A stretch of 64,000 nucleotides of DNA from Euglena gracilis. Its lineage: Eukaryota; Euglenida; Euglenophyceae; Euglenales. The translations under genes were made by a program, and so were the position numbers. Below, in pieces: positions 10,701 to 22,900 of this stretch. The notes under the pieces were generated by a model. The model ran no database searches. It saw nothing but the letters and a program-made list of their open reading frames with translations, and had not been told where the DNA came from. The stretch's first letter is position 1, and each line of letters starts with the position of its first letter. The DNA lies in NCBI GenBank assembly GCA_039621445.1, contig CP154956.1:66666257-66730256 (forward strand), given 5' to 3'.

Positions 10701-11465
10701 GGCTCTATCGGTTGAATGGAGCTAAGTTTAGTTACCCCACCATATCAGCCCAGTTCCAGAACCATTATTCCTCGAGTAAGGGGCTAACGGCTCGGAAAAT
10801 ATGGCAGGAGGTAACCATGGTTAACGAAGGAAAAATTACCGGGGCTGATCTGCAAGAATTTTGGACTAAATTTTGCAGCGCCTGGCACCATGTTAAGGAT
10901 GCCACAGCCGGGGAGGCTCGGAGATTATTCTTGGAAAGAATTCCTCCCTTTTTAAGCAAGTTTTGCATAGAAGAGGAGGGTAACCGAGCCCGTAAACAAC
11001 CCATTGTCAGGCTCACAGGGATACCAAATCCCACGGTGGATGGATTAAAGGAGTGTGAGCCAGATCACTGGGGGAATTGATCCACGGAAGGTGGTTATCA
11101 AAAACCCTGGTGCCATTTGCCTTATTTATTTCAGTTCTTCGGAGGAGGCACTGAAATTAACAGCCGTAAATGGAAGGAAATTGCAGGGAATGGAAAATTT
11201 CCTCAACGTCGAATTGGTGGAACAACTAATGACCGTTGAGGAAATGTTTGCTTTTGCCGAGGGCAAGTTAGCTCTTCGGGAGAAGCAGGATTTGGCTTTG
11301 AATCAGCACCATTTTCCCAGTTTTTCTCAGCAAATCGACAACAAAAGGCTCAGGGAAAATACAGGTGTTGGAAGAAGGCCAGACCCCCCCGGTGTCCCCA
11401 ACATCCATGTCAGCACCAGCAGCCGGGGCCACCCACCCAGGTCCGGACCCCCAAATGGTGGCTAA
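7234..11465 (+). pseudogene. gag: Retrotransposon gag frame, interrupted and frameshifted
   Basis: The likely start is ATG 7234 (MERPIENNQPFEEGE), conserved in the inverted copy. The frame shifts near 7410 (nine G here, eight in the inverted copy), again near 7550 and 7900, has a stop at 8675 and shifts near 8865. It is then split by the MITE at 9115-9552 and continues to a stop at 11078-11080, with further frame up to 11465. Features are low-complexity Gln (CAG run at 8700), Pro/Gln-rich repeats and, at about 10545-11050, a Retrotrans_gag-like helical domain (WQDFEVDWNLYWDRL ... KIWQEVTMVNEGK ... FWTKFCSAW). It would form the particle coat of an LTR-type retroelement; pol is not present. Confidence 0.8.
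9115..9552 (+). mobile_element. hAT-like MITE inserted in gag (438 bp)
   Basis: Terminal inverted repeats CAGGGTTTGATATAAGGA and TCCTTATATCGAACCCTG (one mismatch). They are flanked by a perfect 8-bp target duplication GGGGGAGG at 9107-9114 and 9553-9560. The CAGGG terminus and 8-bp duplication fit the hAT superfamily. No transposase. The interior has long G and C runs and two GC palindromes (9298-9312 and 9391-9427). Deleting the element plus one duplication (446 bp) joins the upstream and downstream gag frames exactly. Confidence 0.92.
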
Positions 11466-11662
11466 CTGTCTCAAGGTGGGCAATGCAGACTCCCCCATAT
11501 GGCACATGCGATATAAAACGGGGGTCTGGCAGGGAAGGCCTGGTGGGGTGGTCGACCCCACCCAGGAGGGGGGTTGTGGGTTGACCACTCCCCAACCCAC
11601 CACAGCACTGCGCAGGGAAAATTTGGCCCCCAGAAATACAAGGAGGCCTGGTGGGGTCGGAC
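11466..11662. other. Non-coding remainder after gag
   Basis: Contains two direct copies of AGGCCTGGTGGGG (near 11536 and 11645) that resemble the subterminal sequence of the 684-bp MITE family. No gene supported. Confidence 0.4.
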
Positions 11663-12033
11663 AGGGATAGATGGGAAGCCTTGAGGAGGGGGGGTCAGAC
11701 CCACCCCCGGCACGGAGGGGGGAGGGGGTCCCCCCAACCTCGAAACTGAAGGGGGCCGGGAAGATCTTCGGTTTCATGGACTGGCTAAGTCCCAGATGCC
11801 AAGCCAAAGTTGGTGAAAAATCCCTCACTTTTCATGGAAAACAAATGCGAAAATGCTCATTTTTGGAAGTTTTTTGGCCACAGTTTTTCGGCCAGGGCGT
11901 TTTTGGGGGCATTTTCAGAGCACAGTGCCAGAAGAAAATTTTTCGCTACTTTCAGACACCCCCTCCCAACATCAAGGGGGGTCTTGACCCCCCACCACCT
12001 ACTTCAAAACCGAAGGGCTTCCCATCATTCCCT
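11663..12033 (+). mobile_element. hAT-like MITE (about 371 bp)
   Basis: Left end AGGGATAGATGGGAAGCC, right end GGCTTCCCATCATTCCCT. The flanking sequence GGGTCGGAC on the left and GGGTTGGAC on the right is an 8-9 bp target duplication with one difference. Ends resembling this family occur alone near 46001 and 52240. No coding capacity. Confidence 0.8.
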
Positions 12034-12200
12034 GGGTTGGACCCCCCACCCAATCCACGAGGATGGGGGTGGGGGTGGTTGACCAGGGGTTCAATACAAG
12101 GAAATACAAGGCAGGTGGGGGGGTCGCCTCCCATTTTGGTGATTCTTTAGACAAATATTTGCCAAAAATGCCCAAAGTTTTCGGCGCGAAGTGCTGCAAT

Positions 12201-12692
12201 CATACATCTCTTTAAGGACCCCGGGGGGGGGTTGCTGGGCTAGGGCTAGAAATTTGGGCTGGCTAGAAATTTGGGCTGGCTAGCCCGCCCCCCCCCCCCG
12301 GGGTTGGGGGGGGCTGGACCCTGGCTGGACCCCGGCTGGACCCGAACCGGGGCGAGCTGGATTGAAATCGGAAAAATGCCCCAAAATGACCTGCAAAACA
12401 CAGTTTTGAAAAAATGATGCATCTGAAACCCCCCAAAAATGCCCCAAACGCCCCCCAAACCCCATTTTTGGCCACTTTTGAACACAGTTTTTCAAAAAAA
12501 AATTTGGCGCTTTGCGCCGAAAAATTTTGGGCTGGACCCCCAAAAAGGGGCTGGCTAGCTAGGGCTAGCAGCACCCCCCCCCCCCCCCGGGGGGGAGGGG
12601 GCTGCTGCGGCTGGGCTGGGCCCAAATCGGGGCTGGCTGCAGCCGCCCCCCCCCCCCCCGGGGGGGTTCGCAAAACCTTAGAGAGATGTATG
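12201..12692 (+). mobile_element. MITE with CATACATCTCT termini (492 bp)
   Basis: Ends CATACATCTCTTTAAGG and CCTTAGAGAGATGTATG. Perfect 8-bp target duplication GCTGCAAT at 12193-12200 and 12693-12700. The interior has G/C runs and GGCGCTTTGCGCC (about 12507). The 8-bp duplication suggests hAT, though the terminus is not the usual CAGGG. Confidence 0.88.
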
Positions 12693-12700
12693 GCTGCAAT

Positions 12701-13835
12701 GAAAAACGTGCCCTTTTGGGGTTCTGGGTAATCCCGTCCGGACCCCCCTTGGCATTTGACCCGGCCTTTGCTTAAGGGTTTGCAGTACCCCCCGGGGGGT
12801 TGGACCATGGATTCATTAACACCTGTGTGAACCCTCCCCTTGGGGGGGTTTCGAGGATGGGTTGGTGGGTTGGGTCCCCAGGACCCCCCCTGGGGGGTGC
12901 ACCCCCCCCATGGGTCAGGATTTTTTTCCACTGTTTTCGGCCAATTTTGGCTAGATTTTTTTTGGTTGACGGGGGGGGGGGGGGCGGTTGTGGGGCCGGG
13001 AAATAGTGCCCCCCCCGGGGGTCACTAAGTAAGTGAATCTATGGGCTGGACTGCAGCTAATCTATGGACTGGACTGCAGCTGGTCCAAATTTTGGCCAGT
13101 GGAAAGCCCAACAAGGCTGGCTGGTGGAAAATGTTTTTCCAGTGACCGGCGCGCAGCGCCGAATTTTTTTTTGGACCCCCCAAATGGCCAAAAATGCCCA
13201 TTTTTGCCATTTTTAGGAACAAAATCAGCAAAAAAAACCCAGTAAAACCTCATTTCCATTCCTCGGTTAAATTCCAGATTATTCGGTGCACAGCGCCGGA
13301 GGAAATTATTTTTTTCCAATTGGGGGGGCCCCCGGACCCCCCCCCCCCCCGGGGGAAGGGAGGTCTAGCTAAAATGCTAGCCAGTGGACCCCCTGCGGGG
13401 TCCTTAAGCAGTGGCCTGACCCTAACCCTAACTTTTAAATTCCTCAATTTTATCCACACACGCGGAAGCTGATGCCAATTGTTGTTGAAGTGGTTGCCTG
13501 ATCAAGAAAACGCGTGCTACCCCCCCAACGTGTTTGCCCCATGCAAGGGTTGTCAGACCCACCTTGTTTTGTCGCTGCCCCCTGCTATTTGAGCACTACG
13601 AACAATTTATGGAATCAATTATCTGCATTTTCTGCTGTTTTTTTTTCCGAGACTGGGCTAGTGCATCCCCCTTGAAACTGGACAGGTCTTTTTGCTACCT
13701 GAAAAATTCTCTGGGAATCCAACGAGGGCATTTTTTGTGGGGTCATTTGGGAGGGGAGGAAAGGTTGTGGAAATTGGCTGGTGATTTTATTTTGTGCTGG
13801 AGAATCTTAATTGTGAAATCAGCATGCTAACCCAG
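12701..13835. other. Intergenic: MITE-like G/C-run sequence
   Basis: No gene supported. It holds GC palindromes near 13148 and 13285, a right end GGTCCTTAAGCAGTGGCCTG near 13398 whose partner I cannot find, and two telomere-like CCCTAA units near 13421. The last 400 bases are ordinary sequence leading into the first coding block of the plus-strand gene. Confidence 0.45.
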
Positions 13836-13932
13836 GCCTCTGAACAGCGATCCACCGCCTGACATGAATATGACAAATTATATCTCGCCAAGAGCCTTTG
13901 CACATCCACCAATGCCCGTCATGCCCAACCAG
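13836..13932 (+). CDS. Coding block 1 of plus-strand host gene
   Basis: Preceded by a branch-like GCTAAC and CCCAG, followed by GTGTGT. Encodes SDPPPDMNMTNYISPRAF and PPMPVMPNQ. Starts in phase with one leading base, so an upstream exon exists. Ends in phase 0. Confidence 0.6.
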
Positions 13933-16900
13933 GTGTGTTTTTATTTCCCAAGGAAATTCCTTCAAATAACCCCTCTCCCCCCAGGCCGCAAATGCGTGTT
14001 TTTTTATTTTTTTTGTGTATTTGTCAAAGTGTATTTGTCGAAGTTTGTGTTTTTTGAAAAGTTTCTGTTTATTTTTATGTTTATGTTTTTGTTTTTTCCC
14101 CGAAAGGGAAGTTTTTTGGCCGAAAGGGCGGCAGGATAAATCAGCAAATGTGAACGGATCATTTGCCATTTGTTGATGATTAAATTTTGATGAATCGGAA
14201 AGAATGAATGGTTTCATAGTGTGACGCTGATCGGGATCATTGTCAGACTCCTGGGCAAGAAAATGAGGGTGTATGTGAGATATAATAAAAAAAAAACGAA
14301 ACAAAGGTGTAATGAAAAGAATCATCACAATCGAATGAGGAAAGGTCTTTATTTCTAGGCATCAAAAAAATGGGTGGGATGCATTGGAACCTTTTTGTGC
14401 AGGTGCCGCGTTACCCGCTCCCATTTGGATTTCCTCAGCCCCCAGCTGTGAATATGTCACCGATGCTGCCCCAGGCTTTTGCAAACAATCCTCCACCTCA
14501 GGAGGCCCCAATGCGATTATTGAAGCTGTGGGCGCAAAATCGGGAAAGGTGTTTCACAAATTTGTCAAGTTTTTTGAAGGAGGAGTCAAACAAAAGAAAA
14601 CAAAAGAACATGGAAAACGGTATAGCGATTGAAGCCGAAGAAATCGGGGGTAATCCACTGATTTTTTTGGTAGGTGCACCCAAACTCTGCTTCTTGTTGT
14701 TGTCCTAACCACAGTGCTCCGCATTTTTTAGGGCAGGTGAAATATTTGCCAGTTGGGGTCGCCTGAGCCTGGTCCAGCAGCCCATGCTCCTGGGGTACCC
14801 CAACCAGTTCCCGATGGGGAATGGCATGGGACCCGTGTCAACGCCGACGAAGGGCTTCCTCCCGCAGTACAGCACCTTCGCTCCCGTGGTGGGTTCCCCC
14901 AACAGGGGTGGAGTTGGTGCACCTCTGCTCAGTGTGGCGGTTGCCCCCCTCTGTTTCCCACAACCACTGGCCGAACAGGGTTCAATGGAAATCAGGAGGG
15001 TGTCCGGGCTTCAGGGGGCAGGCTGTGCCCACCTCTCACTCCTCTTTGACCAGGTTCAACCCTCTCCCTCCTTAAGCAGTGGCATGCCAAAAATGGTCGA
15101 TTCATGGGCCCTGCGCGAAGCTCCGGGCTGAAAATTACCAACCAAGATTGGTTGAAAATGCCATTTGCCCCCCCCAACACTTTTGGTGCTGAAAATCGAG
15201 ACCCCAAGTTTAGTATGGCCGCCCATTCGACCCACTTTTGTCCATATTTTTGGCCAGCTTTTGCACCTCCAAAAGCAAAAATCCATCCAGCTGCCCAGCC
15301 GCCCAGAGGCATCTGGAAAATAAAACTGTTGATGGGCTAAAAAAAGGGGGGGAAAGCTGCTGGACCGGATGGAATGCCCTCTGGCTTATTCCCTTGACCA
15401 CCCACAGAGGGAGTTCTTGACTTTCCACCCCGCTCACACCAGGGTTCAACATTAGGAGTGTGTACGGGGCAGAGAAGGGGGTGTGTCCACCGTATGCGAG
15501 AAGGGAGTCTGCAGCCCAGCTGGGCCTGTTTCTGGGGTACCTGCCGGGTCCAGCTGCGACCCCCCCCCATTGAGCAAAAAATCATCTGGAGAAACCAACC
15601 ATCCAGAGAAAATAAGACCCCTCCAAAAATTAGACCCCCTGACGATAAAAATTCTCTTTCAGCGCTTAGCGCCATGCGTAAGTTGGTACAAATGGACATT
15701 TACCATGTTTTTTTTGGATTTCAAAAATCTCATAATTATTGAAATTTCATCATTTTGCTGTCTGAAATGGGGTTTTGTTGTTGTTTTTTTCGGGGAATTT
15801 TTCACCGTCTCCGGCGCGTCGCGCTTCGTATTTTTGGGAACCTGGAAAATGATGCTTTTTTTCGGGCCCGGGTTTTTTTCGGGACCCGAAGGGGTCTTAT
15901 TTGGGGGGGGGGTATGGGGGCCCAGGCTTTGGCACGCGGGATGTTGTTGATGAGGTGTATGGCCCCTGGAACAGTTGCATACGTCGCGCGATTTGGCCAC
16001 AAAAAAAGATCGTGCCCGTCAATGAAGCTCGAGAGACCGCCAGCCTGGCCTCGACGCCCCCCTCCAGCGCAGTGCTCCCCGCCGCCTCCCCCATCTTGCC
16101 GATGCAGTACACGGAGGGGGCGTCCCCCATGCTGTACTCCGTGGGGGCTTCCCGCAACAGCCCCCCGCAGTCCCCTTCCCCCTCGCCGTCCACAGGGCTG
16201 TCGCTGTCTAGCAACTCATCTCTGGGAACTCTGAATGCCTCTTGCAGTGAGGTGTGGCTTTTCCCTTCACTTTACAAAAGATAACCGCCCTGAACAAGTT
16301 TACCCCCTGCAAAGTTAGTGCAGCAGTGCAGTGTTATTTGGGCAGTACCCAAAAACCCATTGCGTGACCAAGTTGCCATTTGCTTTGAAAGCAAAGTTTG
16401 TGCCAAATGCTTTTTTCACAAAAATTAATCCCCACTCTAATATGTAGCCCCACCCAGATTTATATTTGGGCATCATTTCATGGCCCTCAGAAAGGGCTTT
16501 CCATTTGGGGCTCAAAGTTTTTCTGCGTTGCTTGTGCAACCTTTTGGCAGCCTTCAACCACAATCGAACACCAATTGTATACTAATTTTTGGCTCTGTAC
16601 CTCCTATTTTCCCCAAAATGTGCAATTTTTGTCCAAAGTGGAGGATAAAAATTGGCATATCCACCCAAAAAAATTCTGCTTTTTGCTGAATGGCACCATC
16701 AGTGGGCTTTAACCAAACCCTCTGGGGCTTTATATTTGGTGGGGCTTAAAGGTGGTTCCCCCCTGAGCTCTTCCCTCCCCAGGGTGGGTCTGGACCCCCC
16801 CCATGTGGGTCAAAAATAATCCTCTGCCCCTGATCTCACCCCATAGCCTGGCCTGTCTGTGACAGGCCATCTTTTGACATGCATGTTGTCTTGTAGGTTG

Positions 16901-19900
16901 TGTGGTGTGTGCACACATACACAAGCGCATATATGCAAATTTCTGTTTTAATCATATAAACAGAATTTGCATATATGCAAATCCTGTTTTATATTTTGGG
17001 CTAAACCCCCATGCCCCCGCATTATCATGATCCCCCGTCACCCTTCAAAAGTGGAAACCACCTCGCCCAAAAAGGACAAACTAAGCAGGAAATGAAGACA
17101 TATGAGATCAATTTTGGGTGTATAAATCTTTGCCCCAGCACTTTGCACTGGCCAAATATCAGTCATTTTGGCCATGCCACTGTTCAGGTGGAGGGCAGGG
17201 TTGTATGGGAAGCACCGCAGACATGAGGTAGGTGGTAGGGGGGGTCGCTGAGCTCTTATCCCTATGGGTAAGAGCGAAGCTTACCCCTGGGGAACAGGGG
17301 GTCGAACCCCCTCTCTCCCCCCCGGGTCGGGGCCACCTCGAGAACCGGCGGATTATCACCATGATCCCGGCCCAGTTCCTGTATATTTTTTCCAGTCACG
17401 AGCGACTGGATTTCTAGTTTCCGAATCACCTCCGTTTGACCTAACACCCCACCAGGCCCGAGGGGTCCAAACTGGGTAGGATTGGCCCGCCCGCCCCCCC
17501 TCTTCCGACTCTGCCATTTTGCCGGGGCCCAAAAATTGGTCAAAAAATTGATTCTTCGAAAATATCTCGAGAAAACATGCATTATTTCCGGAAATGTCGG
17601 TCTGACGAAATGTACCCCCAGAGGCCCTCTATCACCTCCCATTCGCCGTTTTGGCCGCCGGCACGCCTGGCCCGTGTTCTGGCGCGCTCTTGTAGCTCAA
17701 AACGGCCATTTTGGGGCGTTTTTTGGGATTGTTTCTGGAACATCGATTCTTTGACCCCGAAAACAGCTCAAAATGGCCCCTGAAATGGGCCAAAATTGTC
17801 AGAAAAATGGGACTGCACGAAGAGTTGGGGGAAAAGTAAAGCATGGTTGGATAGGGATTTCCCCTCAACTCCCCGCCCAGCCCGAAACATGGCCGATTTA
17901 CGGCCCAAAACAGCTCGGCAGGTTTGCGCCTTGGCCGTTTTCGGCCCTGTTTTGGGTCAAAAAATTATTTTTATAAAATTGCTCAAAAATGGTGGGGAAT
18001 CAAAGGAAATGTCCGGAGACCTAAATCGAAGCCCTTAAAATGTCCTATCTAACTGTATTTTGATTTCCCCGCAACGCCCCGCCAAGCCCGAGTTGCGGCC
18101 ATTTTTCGGCCAAATTTGGCCATTTTGTTCAGTTTTGGCCTGTTTTGATTTAGCCGTTTTCGGCCATTTTGGGGTGAAAAAGGTCGGGGAAAAAATCGAA
18201 TTTTTTTTGCCCGAAAGCATGTTTTTTGGCCTCCTGGACCCGGAAAACTGTTTTGGAGCCGAAAATGAGCGTTTTTCCCGCCAGCGCCCCGTTTTGGGCC
18301 CGAAACCCATTGATTTTGGGTCAAAAACATGTCAAAAAAAAGTCGAAAAAATCGAGAATTTTTTTGCCCGAAACGATGCTTTTTGCCCTCCTGGACCCGG
18401 AAAAACTGTTTTTGAGCCGAAAATGAGCGTTTTTCGCCCCCCCCCCCCCGGCCCCCCGTTTTTTGGCCTGAAACCTATGGAGTTTGGGTCAAAAAGTCAA
18501 AGAAAAAAACAAATAAAACGGGTGTGGGGTGTATGGATGGTGTATGGTTAACATTTTATTTACATTTCAGAAATTAACGTAAAATCACTGAAAATCACTG
18601 TAAATTGCAAGACTGTAATTTCGCGTAATTTGTAATTTACAAATGACACGAAATTTGCAATGTTAGTCTTTTCGGCCTTCCATTGCACGCAAGTCCCATT
18701 AAGAGCTCAGCATTACTCAAAACCTGGTTAACATTTCAGTAATTACTGTAAAAACACTGAAAGTTACCGTGAATTGCAAGTGTGCAATTTGAAAAAATAT
18801 TACGCAAAGTTTGCAATGCTAGTCTTTTCAACCAGCGCCGGAATTTTGTTTTGCCCCCACAGTGGAGGGGGAGGGGGGGACCCCCTGCTGAAACTGGGGG
18901 GCTAGGGGGACCCCCCCCACCACCTAACCCCCCTAGGGGGGGGGTCAGGTTTTGAATAATGCTGAGCTCTTAAGTGGACTTGCACGTAATAACTTCGCGC
19001 CGGGGGTGTATTTTAGGACCCTCTTGAGGCTTAACATGAAATTTTGGCAAAATGGTCAAAAATGGCCGTAACTCGGGACAGGTGGGGAGTTGCGTGGAAA
19101 TCAAAATACTGTTAGATAGGGTATTTTTAGGGCTTCAATTTGCTCTCCTGATATTTCCTCTGATTCCTCACCATTGTTGAGAAATTTCAGAAAAATTATT
19201 CTTTTTACCCTCAAAAACGGCCGAAATTTTCGGCCACCAAAAACTGGAGGCAGGAGGGGGGGGTCCCCCCGGACCATACCATGCTTGAGGTGTGTCCGAC
19301 CTGGGGCGTTGCGTAAGCCGAAATGGACCCCATCCCCTGGGGGGGGGTCCAGCTTGCCAGCCAGCAGCCTTTTTCCAGCCCCAGACCCCCCTCCCCCCCA
19401 TCGACGAGTTTTTTTTCCAGCCGCTGGATGGTTACGGATTTTTCGCTTTCGGAGGCGCAAAAAAATGGGCAAAAAAAGACAAAAAATGGTCGGATTTGGC
19501 CAGGACTGGCCAGGACAAAATATGGGTCACAACTTGATTTTTTTTTTTTCATAATTGGCATTTTTGGGGGCATTTTTGGAATTTTCATTTTTTGGGTACC
19601 CATTTCGACCCCAGGTCAGGCCCAGTTCCAGCTGGGGGACCTTTAGGGGTGGAGCAGCATCTGAGCTCCCCCCCCCCCCGGGGTAATTAAGCGACGCCCT
19701 GGTCCGACCTGGGGGGGTGACTGACTGGTTCTTCTCCAGACCCCCCTCTGGGTTGGGTCGGCCAGGATTCGTTGAAAGTCGCTCACCCAACGCTGAAGGA
19801 TTCAGAATTTTGGATTTTGGGGGTTTTTGGCCAAAATCTAAGCCATTTTTGCCCAAGTGCCCAGCCTTCCGGGGGGGGGGGGGGGGGCTCATGAATTGCT

Positions 19901-22900
19901 TCTGAAGAAAGAGAAAGCCTGCACATCCGCATCATATTTTTTATTTTGGAAGATTTTTTTTGACAATTATATGTATATATATGTATATATGTATATATAT
20001 ATATATACATATTACATATTGTCTGAAAAATGATGCTGATGGTGATGAAATGATTGTCGTCCATGGGCGGTGGCTCTCTGATGATGGCTCCCATTGAAAA
20101 TGTCCCACGCAATGGAGATTGCAAAAGGATTGCATTTTCCCTCAATTTTTTATATTTCCCCACTGTTTAGTTGCCGCCCCCTCCTGGATTGTAGGTGAGG
20201 TCCGACCCGGCAATCATTTAACCCCCCCCCACTTTTAAACCCCCCCGGGGTTTATAGGATCTGGTTTGGCTGGTCGGCCGAAGGGACGGGTTTATAGGTG
20301 GGGGGGGGTTATAGGTCCCGGATTTGTTGGTGAAAATCAGACCCCTCAAATGACCCCAAAACCCCCCTGAATTGGCACTTTTTGGCAAATTTGGTCAAAA
20401 ATGGTATTTTTGAAGATGGACGGTCTCAAAAAAAAAACTGCCAAAAAATCAGTTTTTAGGTGGTTTGCGGCCGAAAAAATCGTCCCCAGCTGTTTGCATT
20501 TTTTTCCCAGGGGGGGGGGTTATAGGTCCGGTTTGGTTGGTCGGCCCGAGGGTAGAAAATGGGCAGAGTCAAAGGAGTCCGGGAGAAAGCACCAATAAAG
20601 AAAATGGAGCATCTCAGGCCAGGGTTCGGCTTAAGGGCAAGTGGGGCCTGACTATGCAATTTGTTTACTGACCCCTGGGGGGGTCACTTCCACTCTTCCA
20701 AAAACCAGCCACTCATTTTTTTTCTTCGGAAGTCCAGTCAGCCACTGCCCCCCCCCCCCCTGGATGTTGGGAATCCAAAAGAAATTTGACCACAAACATG
20801 AAAGTCAAAGCCGAAAAATTCATTCTGGCGCCTTCGGCGGGGTCATTTTGGTTGTTTTTTTTTGCCCGGACCTCCTCCCCCCAGGGGGTGGGAGGAGGTC
20901 CGGGCAAAAAACAAGTCAGTTACTCTGAAAAAACCAGTCACCCCCCCCCACGGGGGTCGGCCACTGGCTAACCCCCCCACTGATAACCCCCCCAACTTAT
21001 AAACCCCCCCATATTCACAGGTCGAGGCCTGCCCTCAAAGCTTGGACATGCCTGCACACACAACACCTTCACCAGCATCTCAGTCGCCCTTTGACAACTT
21101 TCATGAGGAACTGCTTCAAAAGTCAGTTGAATATGAGACAATGGTGTGCGTCTCTGGATCCCTTTAGGCGTCCGGTTTTGCAGGTGGTTTTTTGTTTGTT
21201 TTGTTTTTTTGCTTGCCACATCTAACCATATCCCTTCAGTCACCCACACGTCAAGTCATATTTATCCCTTCGGACACCCACACCTTAGCAGCATTTGTTG
21301 CTGCTGGACAGCAGCAATGACATTAAGATTCGATGATGAGCAGATTTATTGACAAGGAAGATGATTTTGAAAATCAAAACCGCCATTGGCAAAGGAATTT
21401 TACTAAGAAAATATTTGACATCAATCCTGTGTCAGCCTTGTGTGTATTTGATGGCTGGGGAACCACTCTTTCCCTTGTTGAGGGGATGGTGCAATCTCTT
21501 TGTGGAGGAGGTTTTTTTTTTTGGCTCCGTCGTCACCAAAGGAATTTATCTTTGCAAATGATGTGGTTTGTCGGGGGAGCGCCATTTCAGACGAAGGGGA
21601 ACCTATCCAGGGATTTTTCCAGCCAACAACCTTTTTCCAGCCTCGGGCCCCCCCATCAACAGTTTTTTCTTTTCTCTGGCCGCCTGAAGGGTGGCTGGAC
21701 CGTTTTTTTTTTTCTGCTGAGGTGCCAAAATGGGCCCAATTGGGTCGCAATCGGTCGAAAATGGATTGTTCCGGGCAAAGCTTGGGTCAAATAATTGTTG
21801 ATCAAATCAAATTCATCATTTTTTTTTGCAGAATTGGCAGTTTTTTTGGGGGGCGATTGCTGTTTTGATTGTTGGGCCCCCTGTTCGACCCCAGGTTGGG
21901 CCCAGTTCCAGCCAGGGCACCCCTGTCAGCCAGTGGCATGTTTTCCAAGCCAGCCCACGTTTTCCAGTCTTTTTGCTGGACCCCCGGGGGTTGCTAAGTG
22001 GAGGGGCCCCATGGGGTCGACCCCCTCCCCAGATTTCCCCTACAGCCCTGGAGTTGAGTTAGGTTCTGCAATTTGCTATAAAAACGCATTCCAAACCCCT
22101 CCATGTCATCTGCAACCGAAGCAAATTTGGCCAGTGGGTTGCTTGACAAGTGTATTTGGTCGCCAACTGTAGGAATCATGTTTTGTTTTTCCATCAGCCA
22201 GCCAGCGATTGTGCACGCAATCAGCGGGCACATGCTCGCCGTGGGCCTTCCTTTTGCACCGGAACCCTTGCAGCATGGCCTGATGGAGGAGTACAGCTGC
22301 CGCACGCCAGAGAAGCGGTATTCCGGCCTCTCCGCCTGGACTGCGGGTGATATCTTTGGCTTGCCTGGTTCAGATCGGCTGAAGAAAGCCCGAGCTGGCC
22401 ATCATGACGCGTTGGAGACCCTGCTTCCCCGATCTCCAATCATTGGCGATATTTTGCGGTGTGCTCGATGTCCCGTTGTCTTCAAGACAATGAAATCAGC
22501 AAGTTCTGTAAAATCTCAGAATAACGTGTGGCAGAAATGGAAAGTTTTCTGTTCTGATGTGAATTGCTACAATTTGCTGCTAAAATTTTAGAGTTTGTTT
22601 TCTTTGTTTCAAAAATCAAGAATTTCGTTTGCTGTTTAATAAAAAAAAATTGAGCAAGGCTTCTCGGTAATTTTTGACTCCTGCTTTTTATGAGCGAATT
22701 CTGATCTTCCAACCCCATTTTGGTGCACAATGCACAATTTTTCCTTGGTGCGTTCCTTTTTGCCCACTGGAATGAACCGAGTAGTATTGCGGGGCGTCTT
22801 GAATAAAAGTCTCATTTACCATTTATAGGTGTAAAATGAGCTAGTGCAATTTTCTTATTTTTTATAATTATTATTTTTTAATTTATTTATTATTTATTAT

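Noticed and set aside
17300-17325. GGGGGTCGAACCCCC resembling a tRNA T-arm
   Set aside because: Loop too short and no acceptor or anticodon arms nearby.
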